A stretch of DNA of 64,000 bases from Lineolata rhizophorae (lineage: Eukaryota > Ascomycota > Dothideomycetes > Lineolatales > Lineolataceae). The stretch lies in the NCBI GenBank assembly GCA_010093515.1, contig MU001691.1, positions 447,813-511,812 on the forward strand. The letters are read 5' to 3'. The position numbers were made by a program, and so were the translations under genes. Below the pieces are notes generated by a model. The model was not told where the DNA came from, did no database searches, and saw nothing but the letters and a program-made list of their open reading frames with translations. The number at the start of each line of letters is the position of its first letter. Position 1 is the stretch's first letter. Shown one piece after another: positions 1 to 10,776 of the stretch.

Positions 1-990
1 AATAAAACAACAGAATAGATTCATAGAGAACTCACTAATTCCTGTGACCATTACAATATGGCCGTTCTTCCTCGCCCTCATGCTAGGTAGAACGGCCTTG
101 ATAACATTCACGTTTGCAAAGAAATTCGTTTCAAATTGGTCTCGAACTAGCGTCTGAGTGCGATTCGACAGCGAGAGCTCCTCGATTGCCCCAACGACAG
201 CTAGAATCGAAGAGTGATCAGCAGTCGAACAGAGAAGTCTCAATCAATCAAAACAAAAGCGTACCTTCAGTTGTACATCCCAACAAGATGTCAATCCTCC
301 CAAATGCCTCTTCTGCCTCTGCGACCGCGGATTGGCATTGTCCCATGATCCTAGAAGCCAGCACCGATCAGTATCTAAAATCATGTGATCGAAACTGGAT
401 GCAAAGTAAAGTACCAAACAAACGGGATAATAGATCCAACGTACCGGCTATCCAGCCCGACAACTCTCAGCCTCCTCCCCATATTCGCAACAGTCGTTCC
501 GCTCTTACCCGTCGCCCCAGCGGCAGCCCCATCGTTGCCACTTCGGAGGCTTTCGATGAATTCACGGAGCTCAGCGCTACGGCCCTCCTCGCACTCGAAT
601 TCGGCAGGCAGCACACCGGCGACGACGCAGTCGCCATGGGCTAGTACCTGGGGTATCCATTTAAGTTGGTTTGATGGAGTCTTATTAGATTCACTGTCGA
701 AAGGATTACATATAGACAGCAACACGAAAGTAAATACAAAAGCTATTGATCAGAATTTGATTGCCGCTAGCAAGCGGGTAGACCAAGAGGGCCAAGGAGG
801 AGCGTCGCGGTCTGCAAAGACAGTTGTCCCGCAGAATAACCATCACAGCACTCTCACTCACCTGTCTCGCAACGGCGATGCCCAGCGGACTCGTTCCGCT
901 CGTAATAAACCAGACCCTGGGTGCATTGTGCGGCGGGAACGGGGGCGGACGCGACGCGCTCAAATGCGGCGGCTTGGAACTACCGCTCAT
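1..990 (-). CDS. Short-chain dehydrogenase/reductase, 3' part missing at window edge
   Basis: NAD(P)-dependent SDR oxidoreductase; substrate unknown. The likely exons, read on the minus strand, are 990-862, 647-445, 350-265 and 200-36; the phases join without a stop and the gene continues past base 1. The N-terminus reads VWFITSGTSPLGIAVARQ, an SDR dinucleotide-binding loop, followed by LAHGDCVVAG, a segment ending FGRIDILL, and QFETNFFANVNVIKAVLPSM, which is typical of fungal SDRs. After the last visible segment, HIVMVTGIS precedes the expected catalytic Ser/Tyr/Lys region, which lies outside the window. Two motifs are atypical: the usual TGxxxGxG is SGTSPLG, and the NNAG that normally follows DIL(V/L) is replaced by GCTT. 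Cofactor binding may therefore differ, or the gene may be drifting. It faces ELP5 head to head across 486 bp. The family call is firm; the function is open. Confidence 0.8.
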
Positions 991-1476
991 GCTCGCTCCA
1001 AGCAGGCCTCGTCATCCATATGTGAGGCCGCGGAGCATCTTTCGGAAAAAGAAAAAGAATGAAAAGGACAGAGAGGGAACGAAGATGTTTATATGCAGCT
1101 CGGACAAATCAGGGGCGTGCGTTTTGTCATGGGAAGTAGATATGCGTAGGGCTGAGATTGGCGCGCCTGGATAAATGTCGTGTGGGTCGCTGGGCGGGGT
1201 TAGTTTGGGTCATCTGCCTATCCCCGACCCGCGGCGCTCTGATAGGTGCGCTACGGAGGCTTTTCTTGGTGTGGACTTCGAATTTGCACCATGAAACAAT
1301 TACCCCACGGCCAACTCTGATTGACCAGAGCATATGAAAATTATGTGCATGGGGACTCCCCACGTTTAAGGCACAGGTAAGCTCTTAGAGCTTCTTTGCA
1401 AGCTTAGCAGAAACACCATTTCTCTTTCCCCCCGGAGGATATCTTTCCGCTTTATCAACATTGAGCTAGCCGTAAG
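991..1476. promoter_or_regulatory. Divergent intergenic region between the SDR gene and ELP5
   Basis: These 486 bp lie between two divergent start codons and must hold both promoters. A pyrimidine-rich stretch ending in a run of C precedes the ELP5 start. Short ORFs on both strands show no recognisable protein. No specific operator could be identified. Confidence 0.5.
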
Positions 1477-2671
1477 ATGGCACCATCTGCATTAGAATAC
1501 AGACGCGTGCATAACATTCTCCTCATTTCTAAACTATTCAATCCTGGAGAAAATGCGTCACCTTTTACTCTAATAATCGACTCGTTGGAGCAATCTGGGA
1601 AGCCAATACTTCGTGAATACGTCCGCCGAGCAAACGTAAGTTCTTGTCAATCTACTACGTCCTTCGGGCCCCTAGATCGAAGTAATGCTTATGGCGGTGG
1701 AACACGCGTTAGAATTCCAAAATTCCGGTGATACTTGTATCCTTCGAGACTCTCAGGCCACCGAAAGGCGTTACGCACACAATAGGCGGAGCCAGCATTG
1801 CGCAGGACGCACTGCACAAGAAAATTACTTCGCTTCTTGCGGCGTCCACAGGCCGTAAGATATCCCACGTCCAGCATAAAAATCTTTCCATTCTTCATCA
1901 TTTTGGAAGTCACTAATCAAGCTTTTCTACCTTCTCACTAATTAATTTCAATCAGGTTCTCTCATAATCTTCGACACCCTCCACCCCCTCATCACGACCG
2001 CCTTTCCGACTCTCCCTCTCCCAACCTTCCTCTCAACCCTCATCTCCCCCAGTACCTCCATTCTCGCCCTGTATCACGCAGACATTCCTCTACCCTCCCC
2101 TTCCATATCCTCACCCTACTCCCCAGCCCCGCTCACTCTGCTTAAGTACCTCGCCACCACACTCATCACGCCGCACTCGCCCGGGCATATGCTCGCCGCA
2201 CGGGCAGCGCGCGACCGTGCTATCGCCGCGCCATCCTTCGGCCTAGACGAAGACGTCGAGGGCGCGCTGTGCGGGCTCGGCTGCAACGATGCGAGGGGAA
2301 CCGTGCTAGAGGTGGAGTATCGGCGCCGGAGCGGGAGGGGCATGCGGGAGTGGTATTTTTTGCCTTCTTATTCTCCGCCTCCGGCTAGAGAGGCGAGAAA
2401 GGTGAAAGAGAAGGAGAAAGAGAGAGTTGTGCTGTTGGATGACCATCCGTTGTTTAAGAGGGAAACAGAAGAGGGGCAGCCTGCGGAGGGAGAGGACGAG
2501 CTGGATGTCACTTTTAGCTTGGGGTTGACGGAGAAGCAGAGGAAGGATAGGGAAGGCGTTGTTTTGCCGTATTTCGATGCTCAGAAGGATGCTGGGGTGG
2601 GTGAAGGAGGGTGGATTCTGTACGAAATGGGAGAGGAGGATGACTTCGATGAGGAAGAGGATGAGATTTGA
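1477..2671 (+). CDS. ELP5: Elongator complex protein 5
   Basis: Subunit of the Elp4-Elp5-Elp6 ring of Elongator, which supports wobble-uridine modification of tRNA in the cytoplasm. Exons 1477-1635, 1713-1854 and 1956-2671 join in phase to give 338 residues, close to the usual fungal length. The N-terminus (HNILLISKLFNP, then FTLIIDSLEQSGKPILREY) and the spliced segment PVILVSFETLRPP belong to the RecA-like fold. After the second junction the reading frame gives SLIIFDTLHPL, the core strand expected of the family. The C-terminus carries the acidic family tail: FSLGLTEKQRKDREGVVLPY, then ILYEMGEEDDFDEEEDEI. Both introns are short (77 and 101 nt) with GTAAG donors. Elp5 proteins are RecA-like without a working Walker ATPase, and no P-loop is seen here. 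Confidence 0.9.
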
Positions 2672-4116
2672 GAGCATATGGTTATAAAGTGAGTATTGTA
2701 ATAGCGACCGATAGAATATTCGATGGTTGTAGAGCAAAACACTATCACAGAAACTTGAACATGTTATATAAGGATGAGTCGATGCGGGTTATCCGACAAT
2801 ACCCCGTATCCCGAAAGCGGCTACATGAATTGACGAAAGGCTCAAAAAAGGGACATCCAGATGGAATCGCAATTGTAATATCTATTATGACCGTGGGTAG
2901 AATTGCAAAGTCTTATTCTAAGGAGGCCCACTGCCCGCTGAAACAGCAGGTCTTTATGCTTGAAACATACGCTTGTATTGTGAACCAGTGTATCTAACGG
3001 TAAGCATATTCTGCACTTATAAATATTGTTTTGAAGCATACATATATTAAAGGCCAATTTTACAGACATCTGCCCGCTTTACTGGTCGTTAGGTAACTAA
3101 ATAATTACGTGAGATGTTTACATAGCCAGCGAGCTGCAAAAATATAGAACATTGTGCGTAAAAGTTCTATTGGAGCCTTAGACGCTAGATAGCCCTACTA
3201 AAATATTTTTAAGAGCTCTGCAAATAGCATCGTCAGTTTACAGGAATAGAAGCTAGAGTATATTATAGTAATAGGTGACTCCCTTACACATTAATTATAT
3301 CTGCGGTACTGGAATTTAACCTCGAGCTCGTAACAATCAGAACAACCTCGCAACTAACAAAGAACTCTCAAATAAGTATAGAACGCCAATAAAACCTCAG
3401 ATCCCACATCGTTACATCACAATATCAATGGGAGTTACTGCATCAGATGTAACCAACTTATAGCAATAGAAGTTGAAACATGGAGTAATGCTTAATGAGT
3501 TCGTGGGTTCTGTAGAAGTAAGATAATGTGGTGATAGGGGTAGAAAGCCATGATTAGGTAGGATAACTTTATGGTTAGCCTAGCATTCTTATAGAACTTT
3601 GGCAGCGCTTTTGATCCCATATCATTTTATTGAAACCGTCATATGAGTTCTAACGCACATTGCTGATTAGTATAGATTGATTAAAAAAAACTACAATAAT
3701 TCTTTGCGCTCCCTAGGTTGCTTACACCGGAACACGATGTAGATTTAGTTAGCAAGTAAACATGTAAGACAAATCTAAAATATAGCTAGCACTTGGGCAT
3801 AGCTTAAAGATACTTTTGAAACTAAAAAAGTCCTACTAAATATAATGTAGGCATTAGACGCTAACGCAAAGAGCTTATAGCAACCAAAATTGAAATATTG
3901 CCTAATATAGCAAGGTCGCTTGCCAAGCCTCGCAGCGTAGCTCCTAACCTACCTCATAGTTCACTTTTGCTTCGCTGCCGCCTTCCTACAAAAGCTTGCC
4001 GCACCTCCAACCACTTCCTCCCTCCACAACACCCTCCTCCCACCTCTCCCCCCAAATCATCACCTTCCAGCTTGCGCAACGCACTGCACACGAAGAAAGA
4101 GGAAACAAAACTTGCA
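2672..4116. other. AT-rich gene-empty spacer
   Basis: About 1.4 kb of AT-rich sequence, rich in TA steps, with no ORF longer than about 110 codons and no recognisable protein on either strand. It contrasts sharply with the GC-rich genes on both sides. The last 200 bp become pyrimidine-rich and serve as the upstream region of the next gene. The composition resembles repeat-induced-mutation relics of filamentous ascomycetes, but no repeat partner is visible in the window. Confidence 0.5.
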
Positions 4117-5034
4117 ATGACCGACAACCGCCGCCGCGACGGCCCCCGCCGGCGGCACCGCTCGCGCTCGCCGCCGCCACGCGAGCACCACCGCGAGCGC
4201 GACCAAACCCGCGAGCGCGACCGCAACCGCGCGGGCGGCGCAGCTCCGCACGCCGGACGAGGTAAGCCCGGCCCCCCTTCCTACCCATCTACCTCCACCT
4301 ACCCGGCGTCCTCGCATGCCTGTTTCCCAGCCTCCTGGCTTCCCTGGTTTCCGTCCCGCACCGCGCGTGCCTGCCTGGCGTGAGGGATCGCGACGAGCTT
4401 ATCAGACGATGGGGACGATTCAGACGAGCGGGCGCGGGAGCGCGACCGCGACCGCGACCATGAGCGCGATTGGGGCCGAAGGGGAGGGCCGCGGGATAGG
4501 GATAGAGATAGAGATAGGGATAGGGATAGGGATAGAGATCGGGATAGGGACAGGGAGAGGGACAGACACGGCGGTGGAGGCGCGCATGGGCGCGGTGCTG
4601 CCGAGAGGCGTGGCGGAGGCGGAGGCGCTGCGGACGAGCGCCGTCGTGATCCGCAGGCGCAGCAGCAGCTGCTGCAGCGGAAGAGAGCCGCGACGGACGA
4701 CGACGGCGACGCGATGCACGAAGACGGCGAGCGCAGCAGGGGCGCTGGCAACGACTCGCCGAACATCGGCAACGCGAATGTGCCCACCGCCAAAGATGCC
4801 GCGGCGGCCTCGAAGCCGGATGGCACCGGCGCTATGGACGTGGACGACGAAGGTATGGATCCGATCGAGGCCGAGATGCGGCGCGTCATGGGCTTCGCGC
4901 GGTTCCGGAGCACCAAAAACACGAAGGTGCCGGGCAATGATAAGCTGTACGGGGTGCGCAAGGAGAAGAAGACGAAGTATCGGCAGTATATGAATAGGCC
5001 GGGTGGGTTTAATCGGCCGTTGAGCCCGGGATGA
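4117..5034 (+). CDS. SNRNP27: U4/U6.U5 tri-snRNP 27 kDa protein
   Basis: Spliceosomal tri-snRNP protein acting in the nucleus. Exons 4117-4261 and 4406-5034 join in phase 1 to give 257 residues. The start MTDNRRRDGPRRR leads into an Arg/Ser-Pro-rich segment. The middle is a long (Arg-Asp)n and (Arg-Glu)n low-complexity tract, largely encoded by a hexanucleotide array. The C-terminal block is diagnostic: MRRVMGFARFRSTKNTKVPG, then NDKLYGVRKEKKTKYRQYMN, then RPGGFNRPLSPG, matching the conserved end of SNRNP27. The upstream in-frame extension from 3898 is rejected because it runs through the pyrimidine-rich leader. The RS/RD half is normally variable in length, so the expansion should be tolerated. 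Confidence 0.88.
4492..4566 (+). repeat. GGGATA/GAGATA hexanucleotide array coding for Arg-Asp repeats
   Basis: Twenty-five consecutive codons alternate AGG/AGA/CGG with GAT/GAC (one GAG), a nearly perfect 6-bp tandem repeat inside the SNRNP27 coding region. The unit length keeps the frame, so copy-number change only lengthens or shortens the RD tract. Confidence 0.9.
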
Positions 5035-5646
5035 GCAGGATGGGCTGGGAGCGAGGGAATGCGGTTGCACGCCTTCTCATGAGGTTCCTGTAGGCGAACG
5101 ATACTACAGCATGGCATAGGGATAACAACGGGTTTTCACTTGCGATCGGGGGTCCTAAGAGGGATTTTTCTCTGACGGGCATGCACTATTCATTCTGTGC
5201 ACGGCGGACCGAGTTACACCTTTTTCACATGCGATGGAGTCTGGGCGAAGTAGTGTTGCATATCAACAGTGAGCTGGGAGACTCTCCCCGCGACAACCAA
5301 GAAGGGAAATACAACAGGTTCGTTCACCGGAGCTTGTCTCGCGTCAATTTCGTGATGTTATTTGGTATCAACGGCAAAACTCCATTAAATCAAAACTCCG
5401 AGCAAAGGCGAAAATTCCAGCGAAATAGTCTAAGAAGTTGACCAACAATGGAAAGGATCCGCAGTAGCCAACGTGGTTCAACGAAGGTAAAACTTGTCAA
5501 CCCTCACACTTCTCTTCGAACAACCCAACCGAAGCAACAGCACAAAACCATCGTTCCCTTCCCTCTGTCCCAGCATTCTCACCGCCCAGCACCCTCGCAA
5601 CTCTCCCACCCAAGTCGCACCTTCAGGTTACGGGTGAACCTCGCCA
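5035..5646. other. Intergenic region between two convergent genes
   Basis: Holds the 3' ends of SNRNP27 (plus) and the small membrane protein (minus). An 86-codon plus ORF at 5181-5441 has no recognisable features and is not called. No repeat or RNA gene was seen. Confidence 0.4.
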
Positions 5647-5907
5647 TCAATTCTTCCACGGCTTCGGAATCAGGCCCAAGATCTTCCCCCTAGCAGCAGC
5701 GCCCCCTTTGCCGCCACCACCTTTGCCGCCGTTGCCCTTGGGCACCGGGATGCGCGTCTTGAAGTGGATGAACCAGGCGAGGGTGATTTCGACGGCGATG
5801 CCGATGATGACGAGCAGGAGGGTGATGACGGGGGACGGGTCGGCGCGGACGGACTGGAGGGCCGTGTCGGTGAGGAGGGGCGCGAGGAAGTTGACCGAGT
5901 CGCCCAT
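5647..5907 (-). CDS. Small single-pass membrane protein, unknown function
   Basis: An uninterrupted 86-codon frame starting MGDSVNFLAPLLTDTALQSV. Residues about 27-48 (VITLLLVIIGIAVEITLAWF) form one strong membrane span. It is followed by a basic linker, a Gly/Lys-rich segment (GNGGKGGGGKGG) and the tail GKILGLIPKPWKN. A short acidic/polar head, one span and a basic tail suggest a small organellar or ER membrane protein, but I do not recognise the family. Competing frames over the same bases are Arg/Pro-rich GC artefacts. An unseen upstream exon cannot be excluded. Confidence 0.6.
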   Translation of the reverse strand: MGDSVNFLAPLLTDTALQSVRADPSPVITLLLVIIGIAVEITLAWFIHFKTRIPVPKGNGGKGGGGKGGAAARGKILGLIPKPWKN

Positions 5908-7091
5908 TTTGGGGGTTGGTTTTCGGCGGAGGGGAAGGTGGATGGGTTTGGGTGAAGGCGCGGCGGCGGCTGCCGAGTAGAGAGGTGGGTGGTATCGTTC
6001 TTGGATGGATAAGTGGACGGAAGGCTCCAGAGAATGCCGTTTGTAGGTTCCGATCCTGGGATCTGGCGTGGAGTTTCTTTGTATATGCGGGTTGTCGCTT
6101 CAAGAGTATGTACAGCGAGAATCGAAGACGGGCGGATGAGGAGGAGAGCTAGGGGTCAACCCTAAGCTCGGACTATAGAGGGAGGAGAGAGGGGGAGAGA
6201 GAGTGAGATACTGCAAAGCAAGCAGCCCGCTGCGCTATAGATGCAGTATGCAAGGCGAAAGAGAGTGACTCAAAAGGAAAGAAAAAAATGAGCGACGAGC
6301 CGTCCAAAGGAGCGCGATACGGCGAGCAAGGGAGTAAAAGAAAGAAAAGAAAGAAAGAGAGCGGGAACGGGCGACGGTGGTTGGTCGGGCGGGCGGGTGC
6401 GGCTCCACCTGTCCCTTGCGAGGCTGCGACCGGAAACGCAGCGCGTCGGAGGGATGGGCTGATGATGGAGCCACGGGCGGCGGCGCCCCACCGGCGCTCC
6501 AGCGGACAGCGCCAAGTGGGCCGGCGCGGCGGTTTCAGCGACGTCCGCCTCGGCAGCCACGGCTGGACGGCCGTCGCGAGTGTCGCGCGCCTAGGCAGGT
6601 CAGCACTTGGGGACCCTTTCCGGAGCCCTCGGAGGGTTTTGCAAGTTGTTGCTTGCTACACTGGTGATGCGTAAGGGAGAGAGAGAAGAAGAAGAAAAGA
6701 AGAAGCAAAGCTAGAAGATCCGGAGCTGCAGAGTGTGCAAGGTGCTGGACCGGGGCTCGCAATGCAGCAGCGCCCGGGCGCGGGAAGACGCAGGTACGGG
6801 CGACGGGCGGCGGGGGGAAGCGGGAGCGGAAAGTCGGCAGGCAAGGGGCCTTTGTTGTGCTGTAGGGGCGCCCGGGGCTTGCGCCGGGTCTGGCCCCTCG
6901 CCTGGCGTTGCAGGCGGGAAGCCCGGACGAGCCCTTGCACCGCCTCCGCCCGACGGGGCCCGCGCCACATTTGGACCTCTCCCCGCCAAGCCCTCGATCA
7001 AGCTTGCCCGGCACAAACTGACGGACCTCCTACGTACACCCGAGCCCCGAGCTGCCGAAGAGCTCCAACATCTCCCCCCTCCGAAACGACG
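5908..7091. promoter_or_regulatory. Divergent spacer with purine-rich GA tracts
   Basis: About 1.2 kb between the divergent small membrane protein gene and the alpha-glucosidase gene. Plus-strand GA-rich tracts occur near 6175-6215, 6325-6365 and 6675-6710. The rest is GC-rich, so ORFs of 80-200 codons open on both strands without recognisable motifs. It probably contains both promoters and 5' leaders. Confidence 0.45.
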
Positions 7092-10000
7092 ATGGAGTCA
7101 CCCACGCGAATAGCCTCGCTCCGCGCCTGGGCCCTGCTGGTCATTGGCGGGCTGTTGCTTCTTTTGACCACAGGCGCCTCGGCCCAGCATGAGGAGGAGG
7201 AGCTCGCGCGCAACGCGAGCGCGTCGCTGCTGTGGGGCCCCTACCGGCCCAATCTCTATTTCGGCGTGCGGCCGCGGATTCCCAAGAGCCTGATGACGGG
7301 GCTGATGTGGTCGCGCGTCGACGACTACACGAGTGTGCAGAGCAGTACGGACTAGCACCTTTCCAACCCCCCCCTTCCCTCCGGCCAGCCACATACGTAC
7401 CCCTCCCACCCCCACACCACAGCACCGCAACACCATAGCGGTCCCGCACGCGAACCCGCGGCCTCTCTACCACAATAGCATACAAATTTTGCTCTCCCAC
7501 CATCCCCCACACCCCAGTCGCTACGCCGCTGACTCCCACCCTGTCGCTTCGACCGCGCCCTAGACTTCCGCCACACATGCGAGCAGTCCGAGAACATGGC
7601 CGGCTACGGCTGGACCACGTACGACGCGCGCCACGGTGGCCTCCAGACGATCCACGACGCCGACAACGAGCTCGACCTGACGACCTCGTTCGTCAAGTTC
7701 CCGGGCGGCTCGCACGGCGGGTCCTGGGGGTTGCGCGTCACGGGCACGCCGCGCGCCGGCGCGCCGCCCGACCTCAAGTCCACCGTCGTCTTCTCGGCCA
7801 GCATCGAGGGCGTCGGCAGCTTGGGCTTCGACGAGGATAACGTGCGCGGGGACGCGAGGGGCTTGGTCGGCGATGTGCTGTTGAAGGGGGAGAGCGCCGA
7901 GTTGGGCGAGTTCAGGATCGTGGTGTCGGACGAGGAGGGCAAGAAAGGCGGCAAGAATAAGCACCCGGTCGTGAACCATCCGGAGGGCAAGAACAGGGAC
8001 CTGAGCAGGACGATGGTGAATTCGTTTAGCTTGCCGGATGAGGCGGTTTGGCAGACCAAGGGTGGGTACTTTCGTCTTCCAAATCGGTCTGGGTATGTGC
8101 TGACATGGCCGTGCGATGGCAGCTATTCTGTTTGCCCATCTCAAGCGCGAATTGGAGGCTGTAGTGGAGAAGTACGGCCAGGAGAACCCGCCGCCTCCCT
8201 GGCAATTGTACACTATCGCCAACCAAATGGGTCAGGGTAACCTGCATTTTATCCAGAAGACGTTCGAGGGTCCATTTGAGGTGAGCACCTTCCCAGGGGA
8301 GAAGTCAATCAACAGTGAAACTAACGACGGTTAGTTCGACATCATGTTCTCCTCGGGCTCAGCGCCTGAACCGGTCACCTGTAAGTTTATTATACGGAGC
8401 GACAGTACGCTGAATTAATCTACTCACTTAAGAACCAGCGGACGCTCTTACATCCACCTTGAAGACGCTCCCATCTGCGATTTCCTCACGTTTCGCCGAC
8501 GTGTTCCGGCCCCAAGCACCATTCGCGACGCCGAAACACGAAGAATTCTCCCGTTCGTTGTTCTCAAACTTGCTCGGCGGCATCGGCTACTTCTACGGCG
8601 ATGCGCGCGTCGATCGGTCCTACGCACCAGAGTACGAGGAGGAAAACGAAGGCTTCTGGATTGAAGCGGCCGAAGCACGGGCACGCAACCAGGCTAGGCT
8701 CGAAGGGCCGCTGGAACTGTTCACCAGCATTCCATCGAGGCCGTTCTTCCCTCGAGGCTTCCTCTGGGACGAAGGGTTCCATTTGCTGCCAGTGCTGGAC
8801 TGGGATGTCGGACTGACGTGAGTTGTTTCACTCGTCATCTATTCCTGCGCACTTGCTCTGTTCTAACACGAAGACGCCAGCCTCGAAATCGTCAAATCGT
8901 GGTTCTCCCTTATGGACGCCGACGGCTGGATCGCGCGCGAGCAGATCCTCGGCGCCGAAGCGCGCACCAAAGTGCCCCCCGAATTCCAGGTCCAGTACCC
9001 GCACTACGCCAACCCGCCGACCCTCTTCCTCGTCCTCTCCTCGCTCGTCTCCAAGCTCAATGACCCTTCCTCCCCGCTGCACTCCGTCGCGCACGACGCG
9101 TCCCAACAGCCTCTTTTCACCCATCACACGGCCGGTCGCACCCCGTCGTCCACGACGTCGTTCCTCCGCGCCCTCTACCCGCTCCTGCGCCGCCAGTACG
9201 CCTGGTTCCGCCGCACGCAGCGCGGCGACCTCAAGGGCTTCGACCGGCCCGCGGGCGCCTCGTCGCGCGAGGCCTACCGCTGGCGCGGCCGCACGCCCGA
9301 CCACGTGCTGCCTAGCGGGCTCGACGATTATCCTAGAGCGCAGCCGCCGCACCCGGGCGAGCTGCACGCTGACCTGATGGCCTGGGTGGGCGCCATGGCG
9401 CGCGCGCTGCGCGGCATCGCGGAGTTCCTCGTCGCCGACGCGGAGGAGGAGGGCGTGGTGGGCGAGGAGGACGTGGCGGAGCTGAGGGACCAGGAGGAGG
9501 CCATCAGGAAGAACTTGAGGGTGCTGCATTGGAGCGAGGACGAGGGCGTGTGGTGCGATGCCACGGTGGACGAGTTCGAGGAGCACGCGCTCGTGTGTCA
9601 CGCGGGTTATGTGAGCTTGATGCCGTGGCTGGCGGGGCTGGTTAGGACGGGCGGCGAGGACGACGAGTTGCTGGGGCGCGTGCTGGATGCGGTTGGGAGC
9701 GAGGAGGTGCTGTGGAACGGGCATGGGTTGAGGAGTTTGAGCAAGGGTGACGAGTTGTATGGGACGGGGGAGAATTATTGGAGGGGTCCGGTTTGGGTTA
9801 ATATGAATTATTTGGCGGTGGAGAGGCTGTTGGTATGTGTGCTGGTCGCGTTTCCCATATCTTCTTCACACACGAACTAATCCCCTCTCCCCTCTTTCCC
9901 TAGGAACTCGCCCAATCCCCCTCCTCGAAGCACCAGGCGCGCGCCAAGAAGCTCTACTCGGCGCTCCGGCGCAACCTCGTCGACACCGTCTTCGAGTCGT

Positions 10001-10158
10001 GGAAGGAGACGGGCTTCGCCTGGGAGCAGTATAATCCGGAAACGGGCAAGGGGCAGCGCACGCAGCACTTTACGGGTTGGACGAGCCTAGTCGTGAAGAT
10101 TATGGCGATGCCGGATTTGGAGGGTGGTGGGGGGAGGAGGGCGAAGGATGAGCTGTGA
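7092..10158 (+). CDS. CWH41: Mannosyl-oligosaccharide glucosidase (processing alpha-glucosidase I, GH63)
   Basis: Removes the terminal alpha-1,2-glucose from Glc3Man9GlcNAc2 on nascent glycoproteins in the ER lumen. Seven exons (7092-7332, 7564-8061, 8123-8280, 8335-8380, 8439-8817, 8881-9832, 9904-10158) join in phase to 842 residues, the usual family size. An N-terminal hydrophobic segment ends in TTGASA, a plausible signal-peptidase site. Family landmarks follow in order: SLLWGPYRPNLYFGVRPR, NFRHTCEQSENMAGYGW, the GH63 catalytic block FPRGFLWDEGFHLLP (Asp425-Glu426) and GTGENYWRGPVWVNMNYL. Near the C-terminus come FAWEQYNPETGKG and FTGWTSLVVKIMAMP. The last four residues are KDEL, an ER-retrieval signal. 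An AATAAA lies about 155 bp after the stop. The start at 7092 is chosen because the longer in-frame extension upstream is GC-rich leader without a signal peptide. Confidence 0.93.
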
Positions 10159-10776
10159 GAGGTATGGGGGGCAGTGGGGAAAGATGGAGGATGTATTGGG
10201 ACTGGTGCGGGTATGCGTGTATAGTGGTTGCTTCTTGTTGGTCGAAGAGCTGCGTTGTTCACGTTTACATGGTACATGTATGCAGCGTACATGACGATAT
10301 GCTTGTGTGGGAAATAAAAATATGCTATAGGATGGATATCAATGGATATATCAAAGTAATTGGAGGCGAACTACTAGTGCTCAATCCAGTATATTATAAA
10401 ACGCTTCTGCTAAAATACTGGGGCTTGCATTCTAGAGGTTGCGTGAGGTTAAGCAACTAACATGGGCACGTGAAGGTGCGAATCATGGAGCTCCTGCGGA
10501 AGTTCCCTTTATCCGGCGCCGGAAGCCCAATCGATAAAATGATGGCGCCGTGTACATGCACTTCCGATCTCGTTCGATTCAAAACACCCAGCCGCTTTTT
10601 GCCAAACCAGCTGCACGCCATTCCACTTTAAAAACTCACTTCCACGACCGCTCGAGAAGCTACGCGAGAAAGGCACCTGCTGCACTCTCAGCATTTCCAA
10701 CCAACGCCGGGCCGATTCGTAGACCCTCTTTGCGCCCCACAACCTCCATCCCCCAGTACCGGAGCGCCAAGCCAGC
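10159..10776. other. Intergenic region between glucosidase I and CWC21
   Basis: About 620 bp. The first half is AT-rich and contains AATAAA near 10313, a likely polyadenylation signal for the glucosidase gene. The second half is the CWC21 upstream region. No further gene was seen. Confidence 0.45.
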
